64,000 nucleotides of DNA. It comes from Dyadobacter endophyticus. GTDB lineage: Bacteria > Bacteroidota > Bacteroidia > Cytophagales > Spirosomataceae. A model generated the notes under the pieces. The model had not been told where the DNA came from. It did no database searches and saw only the letters and a list, made by a program, of their open reading frames with translations. Each line of letters starts with the position of its first letter. Position 1 is the stretch's first letter. This document shows positions 18,148 through 26,945 of this stretch, in pieces. The position numbers and the translations under genes are program-made. The stretch spans positions 1 to 64,000 of the forward strand of contig NZ_BMIA01000001.1 of NCBI RefSeq assembly GCF_014641595.1, written 5' to 3'.

Positions 18148-18876
18148 TTAAATGAATACCGACAGGTCGCGTACTCCCAGCTTGCGGGCCGTTGTGAAAC
18201 CTTCACCATACTTCACTCCGATCGCGTGACCCATTTCCTGCGCGCGCGCAATGATAAATTCCAGGAATTCCGGCGAGGAAATATAGCTCTGCGGCTCGCC
18301 TTCGCCCTTGTATTCCGGCACGTGAAACTGGCTTTTGAATGCCTTGATAGCCTCTACCTTTTTGTCGTGGAATTCGGTGATGTCGACAATAAAATCAGGA
18401 TTAATGTAGCGGTCCTGGATCGAATGGAAGACCTGTTTCGGCCTCCATGGCTGCTGCTCGCTGCCTTGCTCGTCGTAGGTTTTCACCATTCGCAGCCCGG
18501 AATAGAAACTGGCTTCGGCAACCAGCGCTCCGCCGCGCCCATGATCGGGGTGGCGGTCGTGTATTGCATTAGTAATAACGATTTCAGGGCGGTATTTGCG
18601 AATAAAAGGGATGATCGCCTTTTGATGCGCTTCGTCGTTTTTGAAAAAGCCGTCTGCAAGGCCCACATTTTCTCGCACCTGCACGCCCAGAATGCGCGCG
18701 GCATCCAAGCCTTCCTGGATGCGGCCCTCAGGCGTTCCGCGCGTACCCAGTTCACCTCTTGTAAGGTCCACAATGCCTACTTTCTTGCCTAGCGCAATCT
18801 GAGCGAGCAATGTACCGGCGCAGCACAATTCGACATCGTCGGGATGCGCCGTGATGGCAAGGATATCTAATTTCAT
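18148..18876 (-). CDS. bshB1: Bacillithiol biosynthesis deacetylase BshB1
   Basis: 242 residues, LmbE/PIG-L fold. The Zn motif AHPDDVE is at about residues 10-16, with NAIHDRHPDHGRGG carrying the second metal/catalytic His. TRGELGTRGTPEGR matches BshB1 rather than generic LmbE members. It removes the acetyl group from GlcNAc-malate to give GlcN-malate in bacillithiol synthesis. It is preceded by the M23 peptidase gene with a 12-bp gap and followed by msrB. No bshA or bshC is in the window. Confidence 0.95.
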   Translation of the reverse strand: MKLDILAITAHPDDVELCCAGTLLAQIALGKKVGIVDLTRGELGTRGTPEGRIQEGLDAARILGVQVRENVGLADGFFKNDEAHQKAIIPFIRKYRPEIVITNAIHDRHPDHGRGGALVAEASFYSGLRMVKTYDEQGSEQQPWRPKQVFHSIQDRYINPDFIVDITEFHDKKVEAIKAFKSQFHVPEYKGEGEPQSYISSPEFLEFIIARAQEMGHAIGVKYGEGFTTARKLGVRDLSVFI

Positions 18877-18888
18877 GATGGTTTCAGC

Positions 18889-19962
18889 TTATTTAATGCG
18901 CAGTTTCTGTCCGATCCGCAGCGTCGCGCGGGTCGACATGCGGTTTCTGCGCGCAATGGTTGAAATACTCACCCCGTAACGTGAAGCGATCGAGCCCAGG
19001 GTGTCACCCGAGCGTACTTTGTGCAAAATGGAGCGCGAATATGCCTTAGGCGCGTCGCCGGCTTCAAATTCGCTCTTGGTCGATTTGCCACGAATATGGC
19101 TCCATGCTGAGCTGGTCAGCAGGAAATGATCGGAACGTATAGCTGCGCCGGGCCAGTCGAATATACTTTCAGGGTCGAACGGGTTACCTTCGTAACGGTT
19201 CTCGTAATGCAAATGCGATCCGGAGCTCCTTCCGGTATTTCCTCCCAGACCAATTACTTCTCCGGCTTTTACAAGCTGCCCGGACTCAACCATTTGTTTG
19301 GAAAGGTGGCCATACAGGGTTTCCAGGCCATTATAATGCCGTACCACGACAAATCTGCCATAACCACTGCCGTCCCAGGCGACAATCCGCACCATGCCAT
19401 CGTAGGTGCTGCGAACCGAATCGCCTGTTTCCAGGTCCAGGTCGGTACCATTGTGCCAGCGGCCCCAGCGGTAGGCGAAATGAGAGGTGACCGGCGTACG
19501 TTCCATAGGCGCGGCCCACATACGGCCAGCTGCCTGGTCATACAATTTAAGATCAACCGGCTCGTCGAATTCGGCCGGGCTGAGTCCGTACGGGTTAATG
19601 GTACGTGCGTCCCAGATTACGTAATACTCAGCAGCCTTTACCCATTCATCGGCAACGAGTACAGAATCTTCGGCGATCACTACTTCGGTTTCCCCCTCGT
19701 CGATGGTGGCAGTATCTTCATTGACGACGGGGTTCAGCGGCTTGACCGGTTCGAACTGGCTCTGGAATTTCAGGTTGGAGGTTTCTACTTCGTATTCGTC
19801 CTCTGGTTGAGGCGTGGCTTTGGTGGTCGGGCCATCGTTGGCATTGCTGCCCGACTGGTTGATCTTGGGGTTTCTTCGGAACTTTCCTCGCTCTTGCGCT
19901 TGCGTGTTCCAGGAGATCAGACACACGGCCATTAGCAAACAAACAATAAGCTTTACTTTCAT
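18889..19962 (-). CDS. M23 peptidoglycan endopeptidase with C-terminal LysM
   Basis: 357 residues. Signal peptide 1-22 (ending NTQAQ), a low-complexity acidic linker (~30-120), an M23 domain (about 155-265) with Zn-binding HNGTDLDLE and SHLHYENR, and one LysM domain at the C-terminus (about 310-357: HKVRSGDTLGSIASRYGVS). The metal ligands of active LytM/M23 enzymes appear intact, so it should cleave peptide cross-links in the periplasm. It is the first gene of a likely unit with bshB1, 12 bp downstream, although the two functions are unrelated. Confidence 0.93.
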   Translation of the reverse strand: MKVKLIVCLLMAVCLISWNTQAQERGKFRRNPKINQSGSNANDGPTTKATPQPEDEYEVETSNLKFQSQFEPVKPLNPVVNEDTATIDEGETEVVIAEDSVLVADEWVKAAEYYVIWDARTINPYGLSPAEFDEPVDLKLYDQAAGRMWAAPMERTPVTSHFAYRWGRWHNGTDLDLETGDSVRSTYDGMVRIVAWDGSGYGRFVVVRHYNGLETLYGHLSKQMVESGQLVKAGEVIGLGGNTGRSSGSHLHYENRYEGNPFDPESIFDWPGAAIRSDHFLLTSSAWSHIRGKSTKSEFEAGDAPKAYSRSILHKVRSGDTLGSIASRYGVSISTIARRNRMSTRATLRIGQKLRIK

Positions 19963-19977
19963 AAGTATAATACCAAA

Positions 19978-20015
19978 TCAGACTACGCTGGTGTTTACCA
20001 TTCAACGTAGCCTGA
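19978..20015 (-). terminator. Terminator of trxB
   Basis: TCAGGCTACG / CGTAGTCTGA (read on the minus strand) forms a 10-bp stem with one G-U pair, followed by TTTGG. It lies 25 bp after the trxB stop and before the M23 gene start. Confidence 0.55.
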
Positions 20016-20040
20016 CTCCTATTAGGGGTTGTGCGATTAA

Positions 20041-21003
20041 TTAAGCTGTTTCTTCTTCGATAATAACGTCCACTTCCCGTTCTACGAGGAATCTTTCAGC
20101 ATCCAACGCAGCCATACAACCTGTTCCGGCAGCGGTTATCGCCTGGCGGTAGACATTGTCCTGAGCGTCACCACAGGCGAACACGCCTTTGATATTGGTG
20201 CAAGAGCTTCCTTTAATGGTTTGGATATATCCGGTCTCGTCCATGTGAACATAACCCTTGAAAATATCCGTGTTGGGTTTGTGGCCAATCGCAACAAAGA
20301 AACCGGTTGCTTCCAAAAGTTGCTCCTCGCCGGTTTTATTATTTTTAACCAATACCGATTCAAGTCCCTCTTCTCCGTTTAGCTTCACAGTTTCGGTGTT
20401 CCAGAGGATTTCGATATTTGGCAGCGTTTCCAAACGTTTCTGCATGATCTTCGAGGCACGCATTTCGTCGCGGCGAACCAGCAGGTATACTTTGCGGCAA
20501 AGCTTAGCAAGATAGCTGGCTTCTTCTGCGGCTGTATCGCCGGCGCCAACCACTACCACGTCCTGGCCGCGGAAGAAGAAACCGTCACAGACCGCACAGG
20601 CAGATACGCCGCGGCCATTCAAGCGTTCTTCGTCTTCAAGGCCAAGCCATTTGGCCGAAGCGCCAGTCGAAATAATTACCGCGTCGGCAGTGATTTCGTG
20701 CTTGTTGTCGATGATCACTTTATGTGGGTAACCCGTGAAATCAACCGAAGTAGCCAGACCGTAACGTACGTCGGTACCGAAACGTTTGGCTTGTTTTTCG
20801 AAGTTAATCATCATTTCAGGGCCGGTAATGCCATCGGGGTAGCCCGGATAGTTGTCAACTTCTGTCGTGATAGTCAGCTGGCCGCCTGGTTGGGCGCCTT
20901 GGTAAAGTACAGGATTCAATCCCGCGCGGGAAGCATATATGGCGGCTGTATAACCGGCAGGGCCGGAGCCGATAATTAAGCAAGAGACTTTCTCGGATGA
21001 CAT
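20041..21003 (-). CDS. trxB: Thioredoxin-disulfide reductase
   Basis: 320 residues. FAD-binding GSGPAG at 12-17, redox-active CAVC at 136-139 (usual form CATC), NADPH-binding GAGDTAAEE, and C-terminal GVFACGDAQDNVYRQAITAAGTG typical of the low-Mr family. It passes electrons from NADPH to thioredoxin in the cytoplasm. It is monocistronic with a terminator behind it; the 175 bp upstream shows no gene. Acidic C-terminal tail (VDVIIEEETA). Confidence 0.97.
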   Translation of the reverse strand: MSSEKVSCLIIGSGPAGYTAAIYASRAGLNPVLYQGAQPGGQLTITTEVDNYPGYPDGITGPEMMINFEKQAKRFGTDVRYGLATSVDFTGYPHKVIIDNKHEITADAVIISTGASAKWLGLEDEERLNGRGVSACAVCDGFFFRGQDVVVVGAGDTAAEEASYLAKLCRKVYLLVRRDEMRASKIMQKRLETLPNIEILWNTETVKLNGEEGLESVLVKNNKTGEEQLLEATGFFVAIGHKPNTDIFKGYVHMDETGYIQTIKGSSCTNIKGVFACGDAQDNVYRQAITAAGTGCMAALDAERFLVEREVDVIIEEETA

Positions 21004-21178
21004 GTTAATATAAAACTACTGTTAATGACGATTTTTCTAGGTTTTAGCTGGAAATTCCAGCGGTGCCAGACAAGGCATATCTTCGTGTGTGAGACTTGAT
21101 TTTGCCTTATTGTACCTGTCAGTACAACACAGGCAGACTGACAAAAGTGCAAAATTTCAGCCCGTTATGCAAATGCAT

Positions 21179-23110
21179 TTAGAGGATGCGCCACTCAATC
21201 CTTCGGTTTTTCTGCCGGTTTTCATCCGAATCGTTGGGTGCTTTGGGCGTTGTTTCGCCATAACCTTTGGCCAAAATCCGGTCGGTCGCAATTCCGGACT
21301 GTTGCAAATAATATTGCACCGACTGCGCACGGCGTTGCGAAAGCGCCATATTCTCGGTATCCGAACCTACGTCGTCGGTGTGGCCGGATATTTCAATTTT
21401 AATGGTTTTGTTTTTGTGCAAAAACTCGCTCAGCTTGTCGAGCTCCACTTTGGATTTGTCATCGAGAATATATTCCCCTGTTTTGAAGAAAATGTTATTC
21501 AAAACCTCCGCGCGGTCCTTTTCGATCGCTTCCAGCGGGATTTCAAGGTCTACAAACGACTGGTCGTTATCAACGGAAAATGAAAGGCTTTTAAAGAGAT
21601 ACCCTGGTTTTGAGACATAAAATGCATATTCCCCACCGCTATTCAAAACAGCCAGAAATGAGCCGTTTTGGCTATCAGATGTAAATGAGCCTACCTTGGT
21701 CTGTGTTTTCAGGTCGAAAAGATCGATATCGGAAGCCAGAACCGTTCCCGTTTTTTTATCAAACACCTTACCCTTCGCATAGCGCGTAGGTGTGATGATC
21801 TTTTGCAGCGACTCGGGAACGCGGAAGGTGTAAATCAGCGAGCGGCCGCCGCCTTTTTCAGTATTATCATCGGTATAATAGGCATTCTCGCCGTTGGAAG
21901 CGATAAATAGCCCGACCTGGTCTGAAACCGTGTTGATAGGGTAGCCTATGTTTGCCGGGAGCGCCCATACCGTATCCGTTTTTTGGGTAATAAAAATATC
22001 AAAACCGCCCATACCTGGCAGGCCGTTCGAAGAGTAAAACAGCGTTCGACTATTGGCATGAATGAATGGAGCGTTCTCGTCGTCTGAGGTGTTAATAGTC
22101 GGTCCAAGGTTTTTGGGCGCCGTCCATTGTTTTTTGTCGTCCAGGTGTGTCACCCAGATGTCGCGCTTTCCCACGCCGCCCTTTCGGTCCGAAGCGAAAT
22201 AGAGTGTATGTCCGTCCGCAGAAAGCGAAGGCTGCGATTCCCATTCGCGGGAATTAACCTCCTGGCCCAGGTTCGCGGGCTGGCTCCAATCTTTGCCTAC
22301 CTTATGGGAGATATACAAATCGCAGCTGCCGTGGCCGTCGGGACGGTTGCAGGCCGTGAAAACCAGCGTACGGCCATCGGCGGAAACCGTGCAGGTACCT
22401 TCGTTATTGGTGGTGTTGATGGATTTGGAAATTTCTTCGGGTACGTCCCAACGGTCAGCCGGGCTGCGGTCCGCCACGCGACCGGCTTTGATGCGGCGCG
22501 TGAAATAAATGTTCTCGTCGCGGTTTTCAGTGAGTCCTGTAAAGATCAATGTCTCCTCGTCGGCAGTCATCACCGGGAAATACTGCGTTCCCAGGAAATT
22601 CACCGTGTCGCCCAATGATCTTTTCTCAATAGGAAGCGGGTTTTTAACAGCCTGCTGCGCAAACTTAGACGAGGCCACCGACTTTTCCGCTAATCTGCCC
22701 AAACTGGATTTGGCGGGGAACAATGCAGAGGCCTTCTCGAAGTAGAACTGCGCTGAATCGTAGCGCTGCACGTTGAAATGGTCACGGCCAATCCACTGAA
22801 AGGCTGCTGCCGATTGCGGCGCGGCAGGTTTGAGACTTATGGCCTTGTAGTAGTGTTTGCGGACGAGATCGCTCTTTCTTTGCAGTTCGTAAACCTGCGC
22901 GAGCCGCAGGTGGGTATCATAGCTGTTGGGCTCGATTTCAAGCACTTTCTCAAACAGTTCAGTTGCTTCGGGGAGATTTCTTTCTTGCCAGGCCTTTTGT
23001 GCCTTGTCGTATACTTGCCTGGCTGTTCTGGATAATGTAACGTCCTGAGCTGAAACGGATTGGAGTGTGGTGATGCCTAGTGCGATGCAGAAAAGAAATA
23101 CCCGGTGCAT
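21179..23110 (-). CDS. OmpA-family protein with TPR and PD40 propeller
   Basis: Start at 23110 (MHRVFLFCIALGITTLQSVSAQ), which overlaps the queE stop by one base (TAATG). The 643-residue protein has a signal peptide, TPR-like helices (about 25-120: AQKAWQERNLPEATELFEKVLEIEP), a PD40/WD40-like propeller with repeats such as LIFTGLTENRDENI, LYFASDRKGGVGKRDI and LFYSSNGLPGMGGFDI, and a C-terminal OmpA domain (about 540-643) with ISGHTDDVGSDTENMALSQRRA. It would sit in the outer membrane and bind peptidoglycan. The architecture is common in Bacteroidota, where some members take part in gliding/T9SS (PorE-like); assignment to that role here is only a possibility. Confidence 0.92.
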   Translation of the reverse strand: MHRVFLFCIALGITTLQSVSAQDVTLSRTARQVYDKAQKAWQERNLPEATELFEKVLEIEPNSYDTHLRLAQVYELQRKSDLVRKHYYKAISLKPAAPQSAAAFQWIGRDHFNVQRYDSAQFYFEKASALFPAKSSLGRLAEKSVASSKFAQQAVKNPLPIEKRSLGDTVNFLGTQYFPVMTADEETLIFTGLTENRDENIYFTRRIKAGRVADRSPADRWDVPEEISKSINTTNNEGTCTVSADGRTLVFTACNRPDGHGSCDLYISHKVGKDWSQPANLGQEVNSREWESQPSLSADGHTLYFASDRKGGVGKRDIWVTHLDDKKQWTAPKNLGPTINTSDDENAPFIHANSRTLFYSSNGLPGMGGFDIFITQKTDTVWALPANIGYPINTVSDQVGLFIASNGENAYYTDDNTEKGGGRSLIYTFRVPESLQKIITPTRYAKGKVFDKKTGTVLASDIDLFDLKTQTKVGSFTSDSQNGSFLAVLNSGGEYAFYVSKPGYLFKSLSFSVDNDQSFVDLEIPLEAIEKDRAEVLNNIFFKTGEYILDDKSKVELDKLSEFLHKNKTIKIEISGHTDDVGSDTENMALSQRRAQSVQYYLQQSGIATDRILAKGYGETTPKAPNDSDENRQKNRRIEWRIL

Positions 23111-23736
23111 TATGGAATGTTCATAAACTTGTGAGTTTGTAACGACATTTTCCATTTGGGATTGTCTTTGATATAGTCAATTATCAAAGGCAACATTACC
23201 TCCTGCTTACTCCATTCGGGTTGGAGAAGCAGCGTACAGTCAGGCGAAACTTTGGCGGCATGTTCTTCGGCGAAGTCGAAATCGCTTTTATTGTAAATGA
23301 TCGCTTTCAACTCGTCGGCATTCTTATAAATATCCCGGTGAGGCGTCTTGAATTTTTTGGGCGAAAAACACACCCAGTCCCAATGCCCCGTGAAAGGATA
23401 CACGCCCGAGGTTTCGATATTGGTTTTGAACCCAGCCGCTTGCAATGCACTCGTTAAACCGTCAAGATTGTACATTAATGGCTCTCCACCGGTAATTACT
23501 GCTAATCGACCGGGAAACTGCAATGCGCCGTCCACGATCGCTTCAATATCAAATTTGGGATGGATGCTCGCATCCCAGGACTCCTTTACATCGCACCAAT
23601 GGCAGCCTACATCGCAGCCGCCGAGCCGGATGAAATAGGCGGCACGACCGCTGTGCTGGCCTTCACCCTGCAAGGTGTAGAAGGCTTCCATCACCGGCAG
23701 CTCTGATGTAACGATAGGCAAAGTTTCAGTAAGCAA
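23110..23736 (-). CDS. queE: 7-carboxy-7-deazaguanine synthase (radical SAM)
   Basis: The radical SAM cluster motif CDVGCHWC (CxxxCxxC) follows MEAFYTLQGEGQHSG and YFIRLGG, and VITGGEPLM is the SAM-binding GGEP. These identify QueE, which makes 7-carboxy-7-deazaguanine for queuosine. The frame is open to 23808, but that end begins with TTG and includes promoter-like sequence. I place the start at a TTG (23736) giving LLTETLPIVTSELPVMEAF; an ATG at 23691 is the alternative. Its stop overlaps the OmpA-family start. It is divergent from mnmE, another tRNA-modification gene. Confidence 0.9.
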   Translation of the reverse strand: MLTETLPIVTSELPVMEAFYTLQGEGQHSGRAAYFIRLGGCDVGCHWCDVKESWDASIHPKFDIEAIVDGALQFPGRLAVITGGEPLMYNLDGLTSALQAAGFKTNIETSGVYPFTGHWDWVCFSPKKFKTPHRDIYKNADELKAIIYNKSDFDFAEEHAAKVSPDCTLLLQPEWSKQEVMLPLIIDYIKDNPKWKMSLQTHKFMNIP

Positions 23737-23864
23737 AATCTTGAAATTCTTAATGTTGTAAAAATGGGTAACACGCCGCGTCAGCGGAAAAATCCCGTAA
23801 AGGTACAAAATTCAAACTTCCTGCTTCCGATATTGGTTCTTTCAAATAGTAGCATATTTGCATT

Positions 23865-25232
23865 ATGAACATAGTACCCATCCATCAACAGGAAGTGATT
23901 TGCGCGCTTGCCACACCCTCGGGCGTAGGCGCGATAGGTGTTATACGTGTGTCGGGCCTGGGCGCTATTGCCATGGTCAACAGCGTTTTCAAAGGTAAAA
24001 ACCTCGAAAAGGTCGAAACCCACACCGTGCATTTCGGCACTATCAACGCCGGTGGCGAAATCATCGACGAAGTGCTCGTCTCGGTTTTCAAAACGCCCCG
24101 CTCATTTACCAAGGAAGATTCCGTAGAAATTTCCTGCCACGGTTCCGATTACATTATCCGCCAGATATTAAAGGTATTGATCACCAAAGGCGCGCGCATT
24201 GCCAAACCAGGCGAGTTCACCCAGCGTGCCTTCCTGAATGGCCAGTTCGACCTGGTGCAAGCCGAAGCCGTCGCCGACCTGATCGCCGCCGACTCGCAAG
24301 CCAGCCACAAAACTGCATTGAACCAGCTCCGCGGCGGATTTTCCAAAAAACTGGCCTCGCTGCGCTCCGAGCTGATCCATTTCGCCTCTATGATCGAGTT
24401 GGAGCTCGATTTTGGCGAAGAAGACGTTGAATTCGCCGAGCGCGACGATTTGCGCAGGCTGATTGTGGCGCTGCAAACGACCATCGAGCCGCTGATCAGC
24501 TCATTTGACTTTGGCAATGCCATCAAGGAAGGGGTTCCGGTAGCTATTATTGGCTCGCCGAACGTGGGAAAATCGACACTCTTGAATGCATTATTAAATG
24601 AAGAGAAAGCTATCGTAACGGCCATTGCGGGCACCACCCGGGATGTGATCGAAGATACGATTGTGCTGGATGGGTTGAAATTTCGCTTTATCGATACGGC
24701 AGGAATTCGCGAAACGACCGATGTGGTAGAGTCCATCGGTATCGAGCGCTCGAAAGCAGCCATGGACAAAGCGGATATTGTGATTTTCCTTTTTGACAGC
24801 CTTGAAACGCTGGCTGAGAACCGCGCATTGGCCGCATTGCTGCCAGCTGATAAGGAAGTTCTTTTTGTGTTGAATAAAACCGATATTAATCCTTCGCTGG
24901 CAACGGAACTGCTTGGTGAAGACTCTGATATTGTTCCTATTTCTGCCTATACGCAGCAAAACCTCCCTGCGCTCACGCGGAAACTGGTTTCACTGGTTCA
25001 CGGCCAGGCGGCCGGCGACACAGTCGTGACCAATTTGAGGCATTATGAGCATTTGATCAAGACCAACGCGTCGCTAACCGATGTTTTAAATGGGCTATCG
25101 CTGGGCGTGACCGGGGATTTTCTGGCGCAGGATATCCGGTTGGCGCTGCATCATTTGGGGGAGATTACGGGGACTATTGTGACGGATGATTTGCTGGATA
25201 ATATTTTTAGTAAGTTTTGTATCGGAAAGTAA
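23865..25232 (+). CDS. mnmE: tRNA modification GTPase MnmE
   Basis: 455 residues. N-terminal tetrahydrofolate-binding domain (about 1-120, opening ICALATPSGVGAIGVIRVSG), helical domain, inserted G domain (about 220-375) with GSPNVGKSTLLN (G1), GTTRDVIED (G2), DTAG (G3) and NKTD (G4), and the terminal FCIGK motif whose Cys is needed for modification. With MnmG it installs carboxymethylaminomethyl/aminomethyl groups at U34 of tRNAs. The codons are ordinary for this genome, unlike the accessory region that starts just after it. Confidence 0.97.
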   Translation: MNIVPIHQQEVICALATPSGVGAIGVIRVSGLGAIAMVNSVFKGKNLEKVETHTVHFGTINAGGEIIDEVLVSVFKTPRSFTKEDSVEISCHGSDYIIRQILKVLITKGARIAKPGEFTQRAFLNGQFDLVQAEAVADLIAADSQASHKTALNQLRGGFSKKLASLRSELIHFASMIELELDFGEEDVEFAERDDLRRLIVALQTTIEPLISSFDFGNAIKEGVPVAIIGSPNVGKSTLLNALLNEEKAIVTAIAGTTRDVIEDTIVLDGLKFRFIDTAGIRETTDVVESIGIERSKAAMDKADIVIFLFDSLETLAENRALAALLPADKEVLFVLNKTDINPSLATELLGEDSDIVPISAYTQQNLPALTRKLVSLVHGQAAGDTVVTNLRHYEHLIKTNASLTDVLNGLSLGVTGDFLAQDIRLALHHLGEITGTIVTDDLLDNIFSKFCIGK

Positions 25233-25260
25233 TTGTTGAAATTGGCACAAAATTGAAACT

Positions 25261-25683
25261 ATGGGCGAGCAGGATATCCGTTGGGAACAGCGCTTTGAAA
25301 ATTATAAAAAGGCACTAAAAAAGTTGGGCGAAGCCGTGAAGCTCGATGCCGAACGTCCGTTGAGCGAACTGGAAAGGCAAGGGATTATACAAGCATTCGA
25401 ATACACGCACGAGCTGGCCTGGAAGGTGATGCAGGACTTTTTTGTATATCAGGGCAATACTGAAATCAGAGGGCCAAGGGATGCGACGCGGCAGGCTTTT
25501 AGTGCTGATTTGATCTTAGACGGAGACAATTGGATGGAAATGATCAAAAATAGAAATCTTACCAGCCACACCTACAACGAAGAGATTTCCGATGAGATTT
25601 ACACAAATATTATTGACCGGTTTTACCCGTTGTTTGTGAAGTTTCAGGAAACGATGGAGCGTATTAAATTGCAACATGACTAA
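25261..25683 (+). CDS. HEPN-domain toxin, HepT-like (nucleotidyltransferase substrate-binding)
   Basis: 140 residues, all helical, of the HI0074/NTase substrate-binding HEPN type. The C-terminal half has R98-NLTS-H103-T-Y105, an exact RX4HXY motif, which in HepT toxins is the RNase centre and carries the Tyr that its partner AMPylates. It precedes the MNT gene with a TAATG overlap (25683), as in HepT/MntA toxin-antitoxin pairs. By analogy it would cleave RNA when not neutralised. The family HI0074 was first described as a substrate-binding partner, so the toxin role is inference. It is 28 bp after mnmE. Confidence 0.8.
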   Translation: MGEQDIRWEQRFENYKKALKKLGEAVKLDAERPLSELERQGIIQAFEYTHELAWKVMQDFFVYQGNTEIRGPRDATRQAFSADLILDGDNWMEMIKNRNLTSHTYNEEISDEIYTNIIDRFYPLFVKFQETMERIKLQHD

Positions 25684-25976
25684 TGCACGGATTATCAGAA
25701 AAAGCCGTCAGCAGCATTCAGGGGGTGTTTGCTAAGCATCCCGAAGTAGAGCAAGCCATTCTATACGGATCGCGTGCGAAAGGGAACTACCGAAACGGCT
25801 CCGATATTGATTTGGCTTTGGTAGCGCCGGGGCTCGATCTATCTCTGTTGTTTAAAATTGAACTGGAACTGGATGATCTGATGCTTCCTTATAAAATTGA
25901 TCTTTCTGCTTATCACAAAATTGAAGACACGGAGCTGATCGGTCATATTGATCAGGTAGGAGTAGTTTTTTTTTGA
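25683..25976 (+). CDS. MNT-domain nucleotidyltransferase, MntA-like antitoxin
   Basis: 97 residues with the minimal nucleotidyltransferase core: G29-S30 then ten residues then D41-I-D43 (GSX10DXD, in ILYGSRAKGNYRNGSDIDLALV-type context), and a later acidic region in the position of the third carboxylate (IDLSAY). In MntA proteins this enzyme transfers AMP to the Tyr of HEPN toxins and so blocks them. It overlaps the HEPN stop by one base. Shorter than typical MntA (about 130 residues) and closer to HI0073. Active-site residues appear intact. Confidence 0.85.
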   Translation: MHGLSEKAVSSIQGVFAKHPEVEQAILYGSRAKGNYRNGSDIDLALVAPGLDLSLLFKIELELDDLMLPYKIDLSAYHKIEDTELIGHIDQVGVVFF

Positions 25977-26063
25977 GAAGGGTTGATTGATTGTCCACGT
26001 TTCTTAACAGTTCAGGACCCACAACGTACCTTCAAGGTTGGGTGAGCACGCAGGCTAGCTTTT

Positions 26064-26232
26064 CTAGGGCCTTCGCCTGCGCCCTTTTATAGTTGTAAAA
26101 GTCGCCTCTGGCGTTGGTCTGGACAAGCCAAACTTCTTGGCAATTTCGCTCTCAATGTCAACAGGGGTTCGAGACTTCACGGGAGCACTTTTTGACAAAA
26201 TAAAATCGATCAAAACCCTGTAAATCAACTAT
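26064..26232 (-). other. Coding-like ORF remnant of unknown origin
   Basis: The minus strand is open from about 26232 to a stop at 26064-26066 and reads like protein (LIDFILSKSAPVKSRTPVDI then ESEIAKKFGLSRPTP), with a helix-turn-helix-like flavour and a basic tail GRRRRP. There is no ATG and it is short, so it is probably a fragment of a gene broken by the mobile-element traffic here. I do not recognise the family. The rest of 25977-26270 shows nothing except the hairpin at 26212-26245. Confidence 0.25.
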
Positions 26233-26245
26233 TTGCAGGGTTTTT
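26212..26245 (+). terminator. Hairpin with T-run
   Basis: AAAACCCTGTAAAT / ATTTGCAGGGTTTT forms a 14-bp stem with one G-T pair around a 5-nt loop, followed by a T-run. It can terminate plus-strand transcription from the HEPN/MNT pair 235 bp upstream. Confidence 0.5.
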
Positions 26246-26270
26246 GTTTTTGAACTGGGTGCCAAAGTTC

Positions 26271-26716
26271 GTAAGCAATCGGCTATCCCCCTTGGTATTG
26301 GTTATGCAGTTAATATAGTAGGATCGGTTACCGATTCTTTTTCCAGCGGTTGGGGAGAAGATCTGAGAATTTACCTTCATGGTTGAGGTCATTCATTTTC
26401 CGAAGAATATCCAGCAGCCAGTCCTGTGGATTTACATCGTGTTTTTTACAAGTCGCAAAAAGAGAGTAGATCATTGCAGCGTTTTGCGCCGTCTCATGCG
26501 TACCTGCAAAAAGGTAATTGCGCCGCCCCAGGGCAATTGGCCTGATTGCGTTCTCGATCAGGTTATTATCGAGTTGCAAATCTCCGTGAAGCGCATATAA
26601 TCTCATACTTTCCATGAGCGGAAGAGCATATCCTATTGCCTTTCCAATAGGACTCTGTGGTACTCCCGCTGCATCCATTCGTGCAATTGGGTCAAGATTG
26701 GCAGGGATTGGGTCAT
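26271..26716 (-). mobile_element. IS66-family element, 3' remnant with frameshifted transposase
   Basis: The minus strand encodes the C-terminus of an IS66 TnpC transposase: LTQLHEWMQREYHRVL in one frame (to ~26650), then SPIGKAIGYALP, DLQLDNNLIENAIRPIALGRRNYLFAGTH and AAMIYSLFATCKKHDVNPQ in another, to the stop at 26328. Only about 125 residues of a ~500-residue protein remain, so it is dead. The left border is likely GTAAGC at 26271, since IS66 ends begin GTAA. The other end, tnpA and tnpB are absent. The frame break coincides with a missing 13 bp between two expected copies of AGAGTCCT. Sequence from 26717 to 26880 is open on the minus strand but unrelated and unrecognised. Confidence 0.85.
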
Positions 26717-26945
26717 CCTTTTCTCAACAATCTGACCTTCACCAAGAATTGGTGTCTGATTGGAAAATTCGGTGAAATTGACCACCTCAATACGGTTTAA
26801 ATCTCTGTTGATGGTTATGCGCTGTTTCAAGGCTATATTCTTGCCGAAAACGCAGATTGTGGGGATATTGCTCGTTTAATGGGCAAGCGTCAATTTACGC
26901 TGAGCCGAGTCAGGAGAAACCAACATTGTATTTACCAGTCTTAGA

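Noticed and set aside
24149..24769. 206-codon frame antisense to mnmE
   Set aside because: The Ser/Arg-rich product without motif is the reverse-strand shadow of a conserved GTPase.
26169..26200. tRNA-like 3' end (GGTTCGAGACTTCACGGGAGCA) before the hairpin
   Set aside because: It resembles a T-loop, but the T-stem arms do not pair (CAGGG against ACTTC) and no anticodon arm or D arm lies upstream. The opposite strand reads as protein, so an integration scar is not supported.
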